Positions 35,238-44,077 of a stretch of 64,000 bases of DNA are shown piece after piece. The position numbers and the translations under genes were made by a program. Location of the stretch: NCBI GenBank assembly GCA_035485275.1, contig DATHOE010000009.1, positions 56,988-120,987 on the forward strand, given 5' to 3'. Below the pieces are notes generated by a model. That model searched no databases and was not told the DNA's origin. It saw nothing but the letters and a program-made list of their open reading frames with translations. How positions within the stretch are numbered: the stretch's first letter is position 1; every line of letters starts with the position of its first letter. Source of the stretch: DAIDJD01 sp035485275. Lineage in GTDB: Bacteria; Oederibacteriota; JAJYGY01; DAIDJD01.

Positions 35238-38200
35238 TGAAGCGGAGGGGGCGGGCGTCGTCGTCGCGGGTGCGGCCTCAGGGCGCGGACCGCCTGGCCT
35301 GGGCCGCCTACGCCGTGGGCTTCCTCTGCTTCGCCGCGGGCCTGGAGCTCCTGATCACCGGCCACGCCGGCCCGGGCGCGGCGCTGTCCGTGGTCGGCAT
35401 CCTCGCCGTCAGCCTGGGCTACCTGGCTCCCATGATCCCCTGGTCCGCCTGGAGCCAAGGCCTGCGGGCGGCCGTGAAATCGGGCAGGTCGGCCGGCGGC
35501 GCGGGCGCGAAGGGCCTGTCGCGCCTCGCCGTCGGCGCCCCCGAGGGGCTGCTGGCCTTCCTGGGCGACGGCGACAGCCTGAGCATCAGCCGCCTCTTCC
35601 TGCTGGCCCCGGTCATTCTTTTCCTGGTCGCCAGCGCGGTCCTGTCCCTCGGCTCCACGGTCCAGGGGGCCGGGGCCTTCGCCGTCGCCGTCATGATCCT
35701 GGCCGTCTATTTCCAGGACATGACGCAGCCCCTGGAGCTGGACCACCTGCGCCAGAACACGCTGGCGGTCCTCGCCCAGATCCCGGCCCTGCCCTTCCAA
35801 TGCCTAGGGGTCTGGCTGCTGGACACCCGCTACGACAGCGCCGCCATGGTGTGGCTCGGCTTTTTCATCTGCGCCGGCGCCAGCGCCTGGATGTATTTCG
35901 CGCTCCAGCGCTGGCCCCTGGACCTAAGCCTCGAGGGGGCCCCCGAGCCGGGCCTGGATTGGACGCCGCCGAAGCCCTTCTACAGCCTGTCCCGCATCAG
36001 CCTCATCACGGGGCTGGCCGCGGCCAGCGCCATCGCCGCCTGCCTGGCGGTCTACGTGTTCCCTGGGGACCATTCCGGGCTCTCGGTCGCGGCCGGTTTC
36101 CTGGCCATGCTCCTGCTCCTGGGTTCCTTCCCCTGGATCCCGACCGGCCTGGCCTTCCTGCCCCGCGTCCGGCCCGCCCAGGCGGCCACCCTGGCGCTGG
36201 CCGCCGCGCTCCTGGCCTTCGGCCTGGCGGCCCACGGCCAGGACCTGATCGAAGCCGGCGGCATCTCCGAAGGGCTCTGGTTCTTCCTGGCCGGCGGGAC
36301 CGTGCTGGTGCTGTGTCTCAGCCGTTTCGCGGCGGATCCGGGCCGCGCCGAGGCCCGCGAGGCCGGGGCCTGGCCCCGCCTGGAGGTGGCGGCGGTGCTG
36401 CTGCTGGTGGCCCTGTCCTTCGCCTTCCGCATCTGGAAGATCAACTCTTTCCCCTTCGGCGTCGAGGGCGACGAGGGCGGCGGCGGCCTCTGGGCCATGG
36501 ACGTCCTCAAGGGGAACGTCGAGAACCATTTCATCAACCAGAACTACCCCCTGGCCTTCTTCTCGATCACGGCCCTGTTCTTCAAGCTGGGCGGCCTCTC
36601 CCTGGCGACCCTGCGCCTGCATTCGGTGGTCTTCGGCACGCTCTCGATCTTCACCGCCTATTTTTTCCTGCGGCTGAACATGGGCCGGGTGGCCGCCTTC
36701 CTGACCACGCTGCTGATGAGCTTCAGCTACTGGCACCTCCACTTCAGCCGCTTCGGCCACTACAACATCGAGCAGGTGGCCGTGCAGATGGCGGCCTTCT
36801 ATTTCGTGTTCAAGGCCCTCAGGACGGGGCTCCTCTGGCAATGGGCCGTGGCGGGCGTCTCCTTCGGCCTGGCCATGTTCCCGCACATGGCGGGCCGCAT
36901 CCTGCCCTTCGAGGGGCTCGTGCTGGTCGTCTACTTTTTCTTGGCGCGGCGCGACCTTCTGCGCCGCCACCTGCCCGGCTTCCTGGCCTTCGTCGTCCTG
37001 GCCTGGGCCGTGGCCTCCCCGGCGGTGGTGTATTGGAGGCGGGCCCAGAGCGTCTCCATGAGCCGCATCAATGAGGTCTCCATCTTCGACAAGAACAACA
37101 CCAACGCGCCCATCGACACGCTGCAGGGCTTCGTCAGCAACTGCAGGTCCTCCATGCTCATGTTCAACTACCAGGGCGACAACCGCGCCCGCGACAACCC
37201 GGTGGCCCCCGACAAGATCCTGGAGCACTGGACCGCCATCCTCTTCGGGCTGGCCCTGCTCTATGTGCTGTACCACTGGCGCGAACCGGTGAACTTTTTC
37301 CTGCTGGGGGTCTTCTTCCTGAACCTCTGCGCCTCCGTGTTCTCGGTGGAGGCGCCGCAGACGCTGCGCACGGCCGGGAACATCCCCATCGTCTTCGCCT
37401 TCATGGCCGTGCCCATCGCCGACCTGGCGGCCGCCCTGAGGGGCGCGGGCCGGGCCTGGGTGCGCACGGCCTTCGTCGGGCTGCTGATCGCCTTCTCATT
37501 CTTCAGCTACCGCAGCGCCCGCCGGCTCTTCGTGGACGCGCGCGACCTGTCCTTCGACGCCTCGCCCACCTACATCGCCCGAACGGCCGGGCTCGAAGGG
37601 GGGCCCGACACCCAGGCCGTGTTCTGGGGCACGGGCTTCGCCGCCAGCCATCCGCCCATGCTCCTGTTCAAGATGGACACGCCCTTGAGGAACTTCTACG
37701 GGCCCTTCGAGTACCTGCCCGTCACCACGGCCACGACGCACGACCACCTGCTGTTCCTGTCCGACTCCTACCAGCAGATCATGCCCTATCTGCAGTGGCT
37801 GTACCCCGGCGCCGCCATGCGGCCCGTGCCCGACCAGCAGGGCAGGCCCCTGGCGCTGTATCTGCGCGTGAACAAGGGCATGATCGCCGCCGGTGAGGGC
37901 CTCGACGGCTCCGCCCGCGTCGGGGGGAGGACGGTGCCGGTGAAGGGCATGCCGCCGGTCTGGCCCAGCCCGGGCCTGGAACAGGCCCGCGAGATCAACG
38001 TGGGCGGATCGCTGAGCGTGGACAGCTTCGGGACCTACGGCCTGGAAGTCAGCGGCGTCGGCGACGCCAGGGTCAGCGTGGACGGCAAGCTGCTGTTCAG
38101 CCGCAGGTCCGGCTCCCTGGAGCGGCACGCGGCCCTGCTCGCCAAGGGCCTGCACACGCTGAGCCTGCGCCTGGATCCGGCGCGCGGCGACGCCATGCGC

Positions 38201-38719
38201 CTGCTGCTCAACGCCGAGAAGGCCGGCCCGTCCGGGGTGCCCTGGTCCTTGTCGGTCCTGGGCCTCAGCCCGGTCGACAAGACCCACACCCTCCGCATCC
38301 AGCCCAGCGGCTTCTTCGGGAGATACTTCGAATCCATCACGCCGCAGGGGGATCCGGTCTTCGAGGTGGTCGAACCCATCGTCATGGACCATTGGCTGGA
38401 CCCGCCCCTGCTGGGCAATTGGAGCGCGCGCTGGCACGCCCGCTTCAAGGTCGACGCCGCGGGCTACTACCGCTTCAGCGTGGCGGGGGGCAACTACAGC
38501 CAGGTGCGGGTGGACACCAAGCTGGTCTGGAAGCAGGGGCAGCTGGACGGGGTCAACGAGCCGGGCCTGCCCCAGCCGTCCATCCACCTGTCCCCGGGCT
38601 GGCACGACTACGAAGCCGAATTCTGCACCACGGGCGGACCGGGCTACGAGCTGGACTGGACCAAGCCCGACGGAAGCAACGGGGTCTTCTGGGTCCCCGA
38701 CATGCGGCCCCTGCCTTGA
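35237..38719 (+). CDS. GT-C (PMT/ArnT-like) glycosyltransferase with C-terminal PA14 domain
   Basis: The 1160-aa product has about 12 N-terminal hydrophobic segments of unassigned type (1-390). A GT39/GT83-like core follows, whose first loop carries F-G-V-E-G-D-E-G-G, the expected D-E acidic pair, and N-Q-N-Y-P-L downstream. A long soluble region begins near residue 750. The final 135 residues (about 1024-1155) match a PA14 domain: G-R-Y-F near the start, W-S-A-R-W-x-A-R-F, G-Y-Y-R-F-S-V and a W-T-K-P-D-G terminus. PA14 modules usually bind carbohydrate, so it may recognise the glycan acceptor. Two propeller genes flank it with overlapping codons. Confidence 0.82.
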   Translation: MKRRGRASSSRVRPQGADRLAWAAYAVGFLCFAAGLELLITGHAGPGAALSVVGILAVSLGYLAPMIPWSAWSQGLRAAVKSGRSAGGAGAKGLSRLAVGAPEGLLAFLGDGDSLSISRLFLLAPVILFLVASAVLSLGSTVQGAGAFAVAVMILAVYFQDMTQPLELDHLRQNTLAVLAQIPALPFQCLGVWLLDTRYDSAAMVWLGFFICAGASAWMYFALQRWPLDLSLEGAPEPGLDWTPPKPFYSLSRISLITGLAAASAIAACLAVYVFPGDHSGLSVAAGFLAMLLLLGSFPWIPTGLAFLPRVRPAQAATLALAAALLAFGLAAHGQDLIEAGGISEGLWFFLAGGTVLVLCLSRFAADPGRAEAREAGAWPRLEVAAVLLLVALSFAFRIWKINSFPFGVEGDEGGGGLWAMDVLKGNVENHFINQNYPLAFFSITALFFKLGGLSLATLRLHSVVFGTLSIFTAYFFLRLNMGRVAAFLTTLLMSFSYWHLHFSRFGHYNIEQVAVQMAAFYFVFKALRTGLLWQWAVAGVSFGLAMFPHMAGRILPFEGLVLVVYFFLARRDLLRRHLPGFLAFVVLAWAVASPAVVYWRRAQSVSMSRINEVSIFDKNNTNAPIDTLQGFVSNCRSSMLMFNYQGDNRARDNPVAPDKILEHWTAILFGLALLYVLYHWREPVNFFLLGVFFLNLCASVFSVEAPQTLRTAGNIPIVFAFMAVPIADLAAALRGAGRAWVRTAFVGLLIAFSFFSYRSARRLFVDARDLSFDASPTYIARTAGLEGGPDTQAVFWGTGFAASHPPMLLFKMDTPLRNFYGPFEYLPVTTATTHDHLLFLSDSYQQIMPYLQWLYPGAAMRPVPDQQGRPLALYLRVNKGMIAAGEGLDGSARVGGRTVPVKGMPPVWPSPGLEQAREINVGGSLSVDSFGTYGLEVSGVGDARVSVDGKLLFSRRSGSLERHAALLAKGLHTLSLRLDPARGDAMRLLLNAEKAGPSGVPWSLSVLGLSPVDKTHTLRIQPSGFFGRYFESITPQGDPVFEVVEPIVMDHWLDPPLLGNWSARWHARFKVDAAGYYRFSVAGGNYSQVRVDTKLVWKQGQLDGVNEPGLPQPSIHLSPGWHDYEAEFCTTGGPGYELDWTKPDGSNGVFWVPDMRPLP

Positions 38720-39783
38720 GCCCAGCGCGCGCGCGGAAGACCGGCGCCAAGGCCGCGAAAAAGGGCGTGCGGGCCGCGTCGAAGCCGGCCTCCGAAAAGG
38801 AGGCCCGGAGCGCCGCGGCCCGCCCCTCCGGGGAGCGCCCCCGTCCGGGGCGTTTTCTGGCGGCCCTGGTCCTGGCGCTCCTGGTCGGGCTGGGAGCCTT
38901 CAAGGCCGCGCAATCCAAGGTGGCCCAGCACCTGCTCCTGCAGCCCCTTGCCCCGGTGGTGCTCCAAGGGTCGACGCCGGGCACCCTGAGCGGGGTGACG
39001 GCCCTCAAGGCGGACGGGCGGGGCGGCGTCGTGAGCCTGTGCGAGGTGGGCGACCTGTGGAGGGTGCAGCACTTCGGCCCGGGCCTGGCCCTGCTGGACC
39101 ACGCGGATTTCACGCTGAAGGAGATGGGGCAGCTCAGCGACCTGGCGGTGCTTCCCGACGGCGAAGTGCGCCTCGCCGGCCTGGACGGCTCGCTGTACAG
39201 CCTCGACCCCAGGCTGCGGCGGGCGCGGCGCGGCTTCAAGGCGGCGACCGGGCTCAATGAGCTGCACTCCCTCGACCGGCTGCCCGACGGACGCCTGGCG
39301 GCCTTGGACGTCCTGACCGGCTCCCTGGACATGCTGGACGGGCAGGGCAAGGTGCTGGCCGAGGTGCCGGTGCAGAATGCCGCCCTCGTGGTCAACGTTG
39401 CGGTGGTCCCCGAAGGCCTGGCCCTTTTGGAGGGGGACGGGCAAGGCTACTGGGTGAGGGTGCTGGACCCGGGAGGCAAGCCCCTGCGGCACTTCAAGGT
39501 GGAGGAGCTGCCGCCGGCGGCCGCGGTGCGCATGGCGGCCTCCGCCGGGGTGCTGGCCTTCAACGATTCGGGCGGGAGCCGCGGCCTGGTTTTCTACACC
39601 GTTTCGGGCAGGCCCCTGGGCAACAGCGTGTGCCTGGGGCCCAACGAGTTCGCGATCGGGGAGCCCAACCTCGAGCATCCCGGCTTCGTAGGGGGCGACC
39701 CCGCCGGGGGCCTGCTCTACATCCACTATTCCATCGGGCTGCTCAAGGTGCGGCTGCCCTGGCCGGCGAAAGGGCCCGAGTGA
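38716..39783 (+). CDS. Membrane-anchored beta-propeller-like protein
   Basis: TTG 38716 overlaps the preceding stop (TTGA). The 355-aa product has an Ala/Lys/Arg-rich cytoplasmic tail (1-46), one transmembrane helix (about 47-62) and a beta-rich ectodomain. Weak six-bladed repeats are visible (for example L-A-V-L-P-D-G-E-V-R-L-A-G-L-D-G and D-R-L-P-D-G-R-L-A-A-L-D). It is a divergent paralogue of the product at 34176, sharing a closing G-x-Y-x-H block. It ends by a GTGA overlap with the next GT-C-like gene. Confidence 0.72.
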   Translation: MSPARARKTGAKAAKKGVRAASKPASEKEARSAAARPSGERPRPGRFLAALVLALLVGLGAFKAAQSKVAQHLLLQPLAPVVLQGSTPGTLSGVTALKADGRGGVVSLCEVGDLWRVQHFGPGLALLDHADFTLKEMGQLSDLAVLPDGEVRLAGLDGSLYSLDPRLRRARRGFKAATGLNELHSLDRLPDGRLAALDVLTGSLDMLDGQGKVLAEVPVQNAALVVNVAVVPEGLALLEGDGQGYWVRVLDPGGKPLRHFKVEELPPAAAVRMAASAGVLAFNDSGGSRGLVFYTVSGRPLGNSVCLGPNEFAIGEPNLEHPGFVGGDPAGGLLYIHYSIGLLKVRLPWPAKGPE

Positions 39784-41561
39784 AGGCGTCCACGCGCATA
39801 TCGGAGAGCCTGCCGGCCCTGCGCTGGGGCCTGCTGGCGGCGCTGGCGGCGGCGGCCCTGTGGCTGGCCCTGCTGAAGCTGCCCGGCCGGGCAGCCTGGA
39901 TCAACGGCGGGGTCCTTTTCTCCGAATACATCTGCCTGTCCGGTTGCCTGCTGGTGGCGGCGGGCGCCTGGGTGCGCGGGAGCCTGCGCGGCCTGGGCTG
40001 GCCCGTGCTGCTCCTCTTCCCCCTGGTCGCCGCCCTCTTTGTGCGCGGCGCGGAGGTCTCCAGCGACGCCCTGGTGAACTTCGGCGCCATCCCCTACTTC
40101 AGCGCGGGCACCCTGCTGTGGGCGGCCCTGGGCGCGCGGGAGACCGGGCCCCCCGCCCCCAAGGCCCCCGGGCCCTGGCTCTGGGCCCTCGGCCTGCTGC
40201 TGCTCGGCGCGGGCCTGGGCACGGCCTTGGTCCTGCTGCGCCGCTGGGTGCCGACGCGCCTGCAATGGTCCGTGGACCTGACCTCCGTGGGCATGCTGCT
40301 GCCGGTGCGCATGGGCAACTGGATGAACGACATCAGCGGCGGGCCCTTCGCGCAGTGGGACTGGCTCGGGGTGGTGGCCCTGTGGACGGGCCTGCTGGCG
40401 GCCCTGGTGGCCCTGCGCGGACGGATCAAGGAAGCCTGGATGCCGCCGGCGCTCTTCGTCGTGGCCCTTCTGGGCAAGCTGGCCATGGCGGGCCTCTCGA
40501 CGCAGGGCATGGGGATCGTCCCCATGAAGATAGAGTCCCTGAACAACAACTACTTCACCTACGCCGGCACCATCCGCAACCCCCTCAGCTTCCTCAACGG
40601 CTTCAACGCCGTCCAGGGGACCGCCGGCCCCCACATCGACGTCCATCCGCCCGCGGCGGTGCTCCTGTATTGGCTGCTGCGCACGCTGCTGTTTTCGCAG
40701 CCGACCCTGGTGGCCCTGGCCATCATGGCGCTGTCGGCCGCCGCCGTGTGGCCCTTCTACCGCCTGGGCCGGGGCCTCGGCGGGCCGGACCTCGGCCTGG
40801 CCGCCGCCGCGCTCTTCCTGACCTCGCCCCTGAGCCTGATCCTGGGCAACGCCGGCATCGACAGCGTGGTCCTCAGCCTCGTGGCCCTGAGCGCCTGGTG
40901 CCTGTGGGAGGCGGTGCGCGCCGGCTCCTGGAAATGGGCCGCGGCCTCGGGCGCCGCGCTGGGCCTGGCCATCCTGAACAGCTTCGGCGCCATCTCCACC
41001 CTCGTCTTCCTGGGCAGCTGGGGGCTGCTGCTGCTTTGGCGCCAGGAGCGCGGATGGGACGATTTTTTGAAGGCCAACCTGGCGCTGTGGGGCGTCTTCG
41101 CGGTCACCGCGCTGCTGCTGGTGGGCTCCCTGTCCCTGGGCGGATTCGACTACCTGAAATCCATGGCCAGCTCCAAGGCCGTGCACATGGCCATGAACCA
41201 GTACCGCTCCTACAGCCTTTGGTCCTGGGGCAATGTCCTGCTCTACGCGGCCTACGCCGGCATGGGCCTGGTGACGCTCTGGGTCCTGAGGGTCGGCGGC
41301 AGCCTGTTCAACGCCGACACCTCCGACCCCTTCACCCTGGCCGGCGCGGCCACGGTCATGGTGCTGGTCCTGTCGGCCTATGGCCGCGCCGAGGTGCAGA
41401 GGGAGTACCTTTTCGGTGCCGTCTTCATGCTGCCCGCGGCCGCGGCCGCCCTGCCCCGCGGGCGCGGCGGCCGCCTGCAATGGCAGGCCCTGGCCGTGGC
41501 CCTGGGTCTGAACGTGCTCAGCGCGGTGCTGCTGCAAATATGCGTCCTGGACTACTGGTGA
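39780..41561 (+). CDS. GT-C-like polytopic membrane protein
   Basis: The 593-aa protein has about 13 hydrophobic segments. The loop near residue 270 contains I-D-V-H-P-P-A-A-V-L-L-Y-W, reminiscent of the H-P-P-x-x-x-L/Y acceptor or donor motif of GT-C enzymes related to GT39/GT83 and mannosyltransferases. The acidic pair normally in loop 1 is not obvious. GTG 39780 overlaps the previous stop. Its neighbour downstream is a GT2 of the polyprenyl-phosphate sugar type, consistent with a donor/transferase pair. Confidence 0.65.
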   Translation: MKASTRISESLPALRWGLLAALAAAALWLALLKLPGRAAWINGGVLFSEYICLSGCLLVAAGAWVRGSLRGLGWPVLLLFPLVAALFVRGAEVSSDALVNFGAIPYFSAGTLLWAALGARETGPPAPKAPGPWLWALGLLLLGAGLGTALVLLRRWVPTRLQWSVDLTSVGMLLPVRMGNWMNDISGGPFAQWDWLGVVALWTGLLAALVALRGRIKEAWMPPALFVVALLGKLAMAGLSTQGMGIVPMKIESLNNNYFTYAGTIRNPLSFLNGFNAVQGTAGPHIDVHPPAAVLLYWLLRTLLFSQPTLVALAIMALSAAAVWPFYRLGRGLGGPDLGLAAAALFLTSPLSLILGNAGIDSVVLSLVALSAWCLWEAVRAGSWKWAAASGAALGLAILNSFGAISTLVFLGSWGLLLLWRQERGWDDFLKANLALWGVFAVTALLLVGSLSLGGFDYLKSMASSKAVHMAMNQYRSYSLWSWGNVLLYAAYAGMGLVTLWVLRVGGSLFNADTSDPFTLAGAATVMVLVLSAYGRAEVQREYLFGAVFMLPAAAAALPRGRGGRLQWQALAVALGLNVLSAVLLQICVLDYW

Positions 41562-41585
41562 GCGTCCGAAGGGGAAGGCCCAGCC

Positions 41586-42428
41586 ATGGCTGCTAGAGCG
41601 CCGAAAAAAAGGCCCAAAGTCATCGTGGTCATGCCCGCCTACAACGCGGCCAAGACCCTGGAGAAAACCTACCGCGACATCCCCAAGGGGACCGTGGACG
41701 GCGTCATTTTGGTCGACGACGTCAGCCTCGACGAGACCGTGGAGGTGGCGCGGCGCCTGCCCATCAAGGTGGTCGTCCACCGGGAGAACAAGGGCTACGG
41801 CGGCAACCAGAAGACCTGCTACACCGAGGCCCTGCTGGCGGGGGCGGACGTGGTGGTCCTGCTGCACCCCGACTACCAGTATGACAGCCGGCTGATCCCG
41901 CAGATGGTCTCCCCCATCCTGGACGGGCACGCCGATTTCGTCATGGGCTCGCGCATCATCGGCGAGGGGGCCCTCAAGGGCGGCATGCCCTGGTGGAAAT
42001 TCCTGGCCAACCGCGTCCTGACCCTGGCGGAGAACATCATCCTCAACCGCAAATATTCGGACCTGCACACCGGCTTCAGGGCCTACAGCCGCAGGCTCCT
42101 GTGCGACCTGCCCTACGTGCTCAACAGCGACGACTTCGTGTTCGACAGCCAGATGATCGCCCAGGCCAACTGGAAGGGATACACCACCACGGAGATCCCC
42201 ATCCCCACGCGCTACTTCGCCGAGGCCAGCTCCATCGGCTTCAAGACCAGCGCGGTGTACGGGCTCAAGACCGTCTGGGTCATGGGCCAGCTGGCCCTGC
42301 AGAAGCTGGGCTGGGCCCGCCACGCCTGGCTCGAGGCCACGCTCAAGGACGTCATCGGCAGGGACCACGCCGAGAGGATCTTCGGCTCCGGTGCCGCCGG
42401 CTCCAAAGGGGGCCGCCGTGGCCGGTAA
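41586..42428 (+). CDS. GT2 glycosyltransferase, polyprenyl-phosphate sugar synthase type
   Basis: The 280-aa enzyme has V-V-M-P-A-Y-N-A-A-K-T-L, D44-D45-V-S, N-K-G-Y-G-G-N-Q-K and H-P-D96-Y-Q-Y-D motifs. The last replaces the usual D-x-D and is characteristic of a GT2 subgroup common in bacterial glycan clusters. D-L-H-T-G-F-R-A-Y-S matches the acceptor motif. A strong GAAGGGGAAGG ribosome site precedes the ATG. The end overlaps the start of the YbhN-like gene. Confidence 0.85.
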   Translation: MAARAPKKRPKVIVVMPAYNAAKTLEKTYRDIPKGTVDGVILVDDVSLDETVEVARRLPIKVVVHRENKGYGGNQKTCYTEALLAGADVVVLLHPDYQYDSRLIPQMVSPILDGHADFVMGSRIIGEGALKGGMPWWKFLANRVLTLAENIILNRKYSDLHTGFRAYSRRLLCDLPYVLNSDDFVFDSQMIAQANWKGYTTTEIPIPTRYFAEASSIGFKTSAVYGLKTVWVMGQLALQKLGWARHAWLEATLKDVIGRDHAERIFGSGAAGSKGGRRGR

Positions 42429-43488
42429 ACGGCAGGTGTGGATCGGGCTGGCCCTGAGCGCGGTGGCCCTGGGACTGGCCATGCCCTGGAAGGACATGCC
42501 CCAGGTCTGGGTCTCCCTGGAGCAGGGGCAATGGCAATGGCTGCTGCTGGCCCTGCCCCTCTACCTGGTGGGCTACTGGAGCCGCGCGCGCAGGGTGGCC
42601 CAGCTCCTGGAGCCCATCAAGCCGGTGCCCACCGGCCGCGTGCTGCCGGCCCTGGTGATCGGGTTCCTGTTCAACAACATCCTGCCCGGCCGCCTGGGCG
42701 AGCTCATCTTCGCCCACCTGCTCGGCCGCCGTGAGGGGATCTCGCGCACGGCCTCCTTCGCGGTGGTGGTCCTGTCGCGCATCCTGGACGGCATCACCAT
42801 CGTGGCCTTCTTCCTGTTCGGCCTCTTCACCTTCCTGCAGGTGGGCGGCGAGACGGGCGGCTCCACGGTGGACCTGGCCGGCCACGTCTTCAGCCGCGCG
42901 GACCTGCTGGGCAAGGTCTACCTGGCGGGGATCGGCGGCGCCATCCTCTTCGGCCTGGTGTCCACGGCCTGCTTCCTGCTGATCGCATGGCAGGACCTGG
43001 CCATGCGCGTGCTGGACAAGCTGCTGGTGCTGCTGCCGCAGAGGCTGTCCGCCCGCGGCCGCCATGTGCTCGAGAAGTTCATCGCCGGCCTGGGCATCCT
43101 CAAGAATCCGGGCCTGCTCTTCGCGGTGTTCGTGTTCAATTTCGTGCCCTGGGGCCTGGAGCTGTTCACCTACTATTTCGGGGCCCACGTCTTCGGCCTG
43201 GACCTGACGGTGCGCGAATGCGCCCTGATCATGGGCATGACCAACCTGGCGATGATCGCCCCCTCCATGCCCGGCGGCATCGGCCTCTTCGAGGGCGGCG
43301 GCATGATCGTGATGGCCCTGCTGGGGGTGGAAAAGGCGACGGGATTCGCCTACATTGTGATGATCCACCTGCTCATCATGCTCCCCATCAACCTGTGGGG
43401 GGCCTGGTTCCTGTGGCGCGAGGGCATCTCCTTCCAGGACGCCCTGCACTCGGGAGATGAGCCCTCCGTGAAACGCAGACATGGCTGA
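42418..43488 (+). CDS. YbhN/AglD-like (lysylphosphatidylglycerol synthase TM domain) membrane protein
   Basis: The 356-aa protein has about eight membrane helices and the family core F-N-N-I-L-P-G-R-L-G-E with S-R-I-L-D-G and the late A-P-S-M-P-G-G-I-G-L-F-E-G. This is the UPF0104/MprF-flippase-like fold also fused to GT2 in archaeal AglD. Here it is a separate gene right after a GT2, so the pair may act as a split AglD. GTG 42418 is preferred because AAAGGGGG lies about 7 nt upstream; an in-frame GTG at 42391 would add nine residues. The next gene starts inside its 3' end. Confidence 0.85.
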   Translation: MAGKRQVWIGLALSAVALGLAMPWKDMPQVWVSLEQGQWQWLLLALPLYLVGYWSRARRVAQLLEPIKPVPTGRVLPALVIGFLFNNILPGRLGELIFAHLLGRREGISRTASFAVVVLSRILDGITIVAFFLFGLFTFLQVGGETGGSTVDLAGHVFSRADLLGKVYLAGIGGAILFGLVSTACFLLIAWQDLAMRVLDKLLVLLPQRLSARGRHVLEKFIAGLGILKNPGLLFAVFVFNFVPWGLELFTYYFGAHVFGLDLTVRECALIMGMTNLAMIAPSMPGGIGLFEGGGMIVMALLGVEKATGFAYIVMIHLLIMLPINLWGAWFLWREGISFQDALHSGDEPSVKRRHG

Positions 43489-44077
43489 CAAAGGCCCATC
43501 CGCCTTTGACCCGGCGGATCTGTTCCGCGATGATCCGGAAGCCGGCAAAGGCCTCGCCAAAAATATTGAGGATTTTTTCGGGGAGCCCCCCGCGGGTCCC
43601 TCGCCCAAGCGCGCCGAAGGGGAGGCGCGGGCGCCCGAGGCGGGCCACGGGGGCATGAGCGAAGAGGAATGGAGGGCTTCGCCCCAGTACGAAGAATTCA
43701 GGAAAAAGGTCATCGCCCGCCATCTCCAAAAAAAAGCCGAGGAGGAGGCGCGGGCCCAGGCTTCCCAAGGCCCGGGCACGGCGCCGGTCGAGCAGGGCCC
43801 CACGGACGAGGAGCGCAAGCAGGAGCTCCTGGAAAAATACAAGGCGGCCAAGGCCGCCACGATCGCCCAGCGCAAGGCCGCCGTCCCGCCGCCACCTCCT
43901 CCGCCCCTGCCGCAGCCGGAAAAGGCCCCGGCCCCTCCCAGCCCTCCGCCGAAAAAGGAACCGCCCCCTTTGCCGCCCCTGAAGATCCTGCCGCCGTCCG
44001 CCTTCTCCCCGCTGCCCCCGCTCCGGCCCCTGCCGCCCCTGCCTTCCGTCCCGCCGAAGGAGAAAGGCAATGGCTGA
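43481..44077 (+). CDS. Unrecognised soluble protein with long polyproline tail
   Basis: I do not recognise a family. The 198-aa product is hydrophilic and without signal peptide or membrane segment. It has an acidic N-terminal part (D-P-A-D-L-F-R-D-D-P-E-A), a predicted coiled helix around 75-130 rich in Glu/Lys/Ala, and a C-terminal 60 residues dominated by Pro, Lys and Leu, including a run of seven prolines. The ATG overlaps the preceding stop by 8 nt with the same ATGGCTGA arrangement found at its own end. That coupling makes it a genuine gene. Translation of the proline run would need EF-P. It could be an adaptor or scaffold. Confidence 0.7.
   Translation: MADKGPSAFDPADLFRDDPEAGKGLAKNIEDFFGEPPAGPSPKRAEGEARAPEAGHGGMSEEEWRASPQYEEFRKKVIARHLQKKAEEEARAQASQGPGTAPVEQGPTDEERKQELLEKYKAAKAATIAQRKAAVPPPPPPPLPQPEKAPAPPSPPPKKEPPPLPPLKILPPSAFSPLPPLRPLPPLPSVPPKEKGNG

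Noticed and set aside
39726..42497. A 923-codon minus-strand open frame
   Set aside because: It spans three well-supported + genes and encodes Gln/Arg/Gly-rich nonsense.
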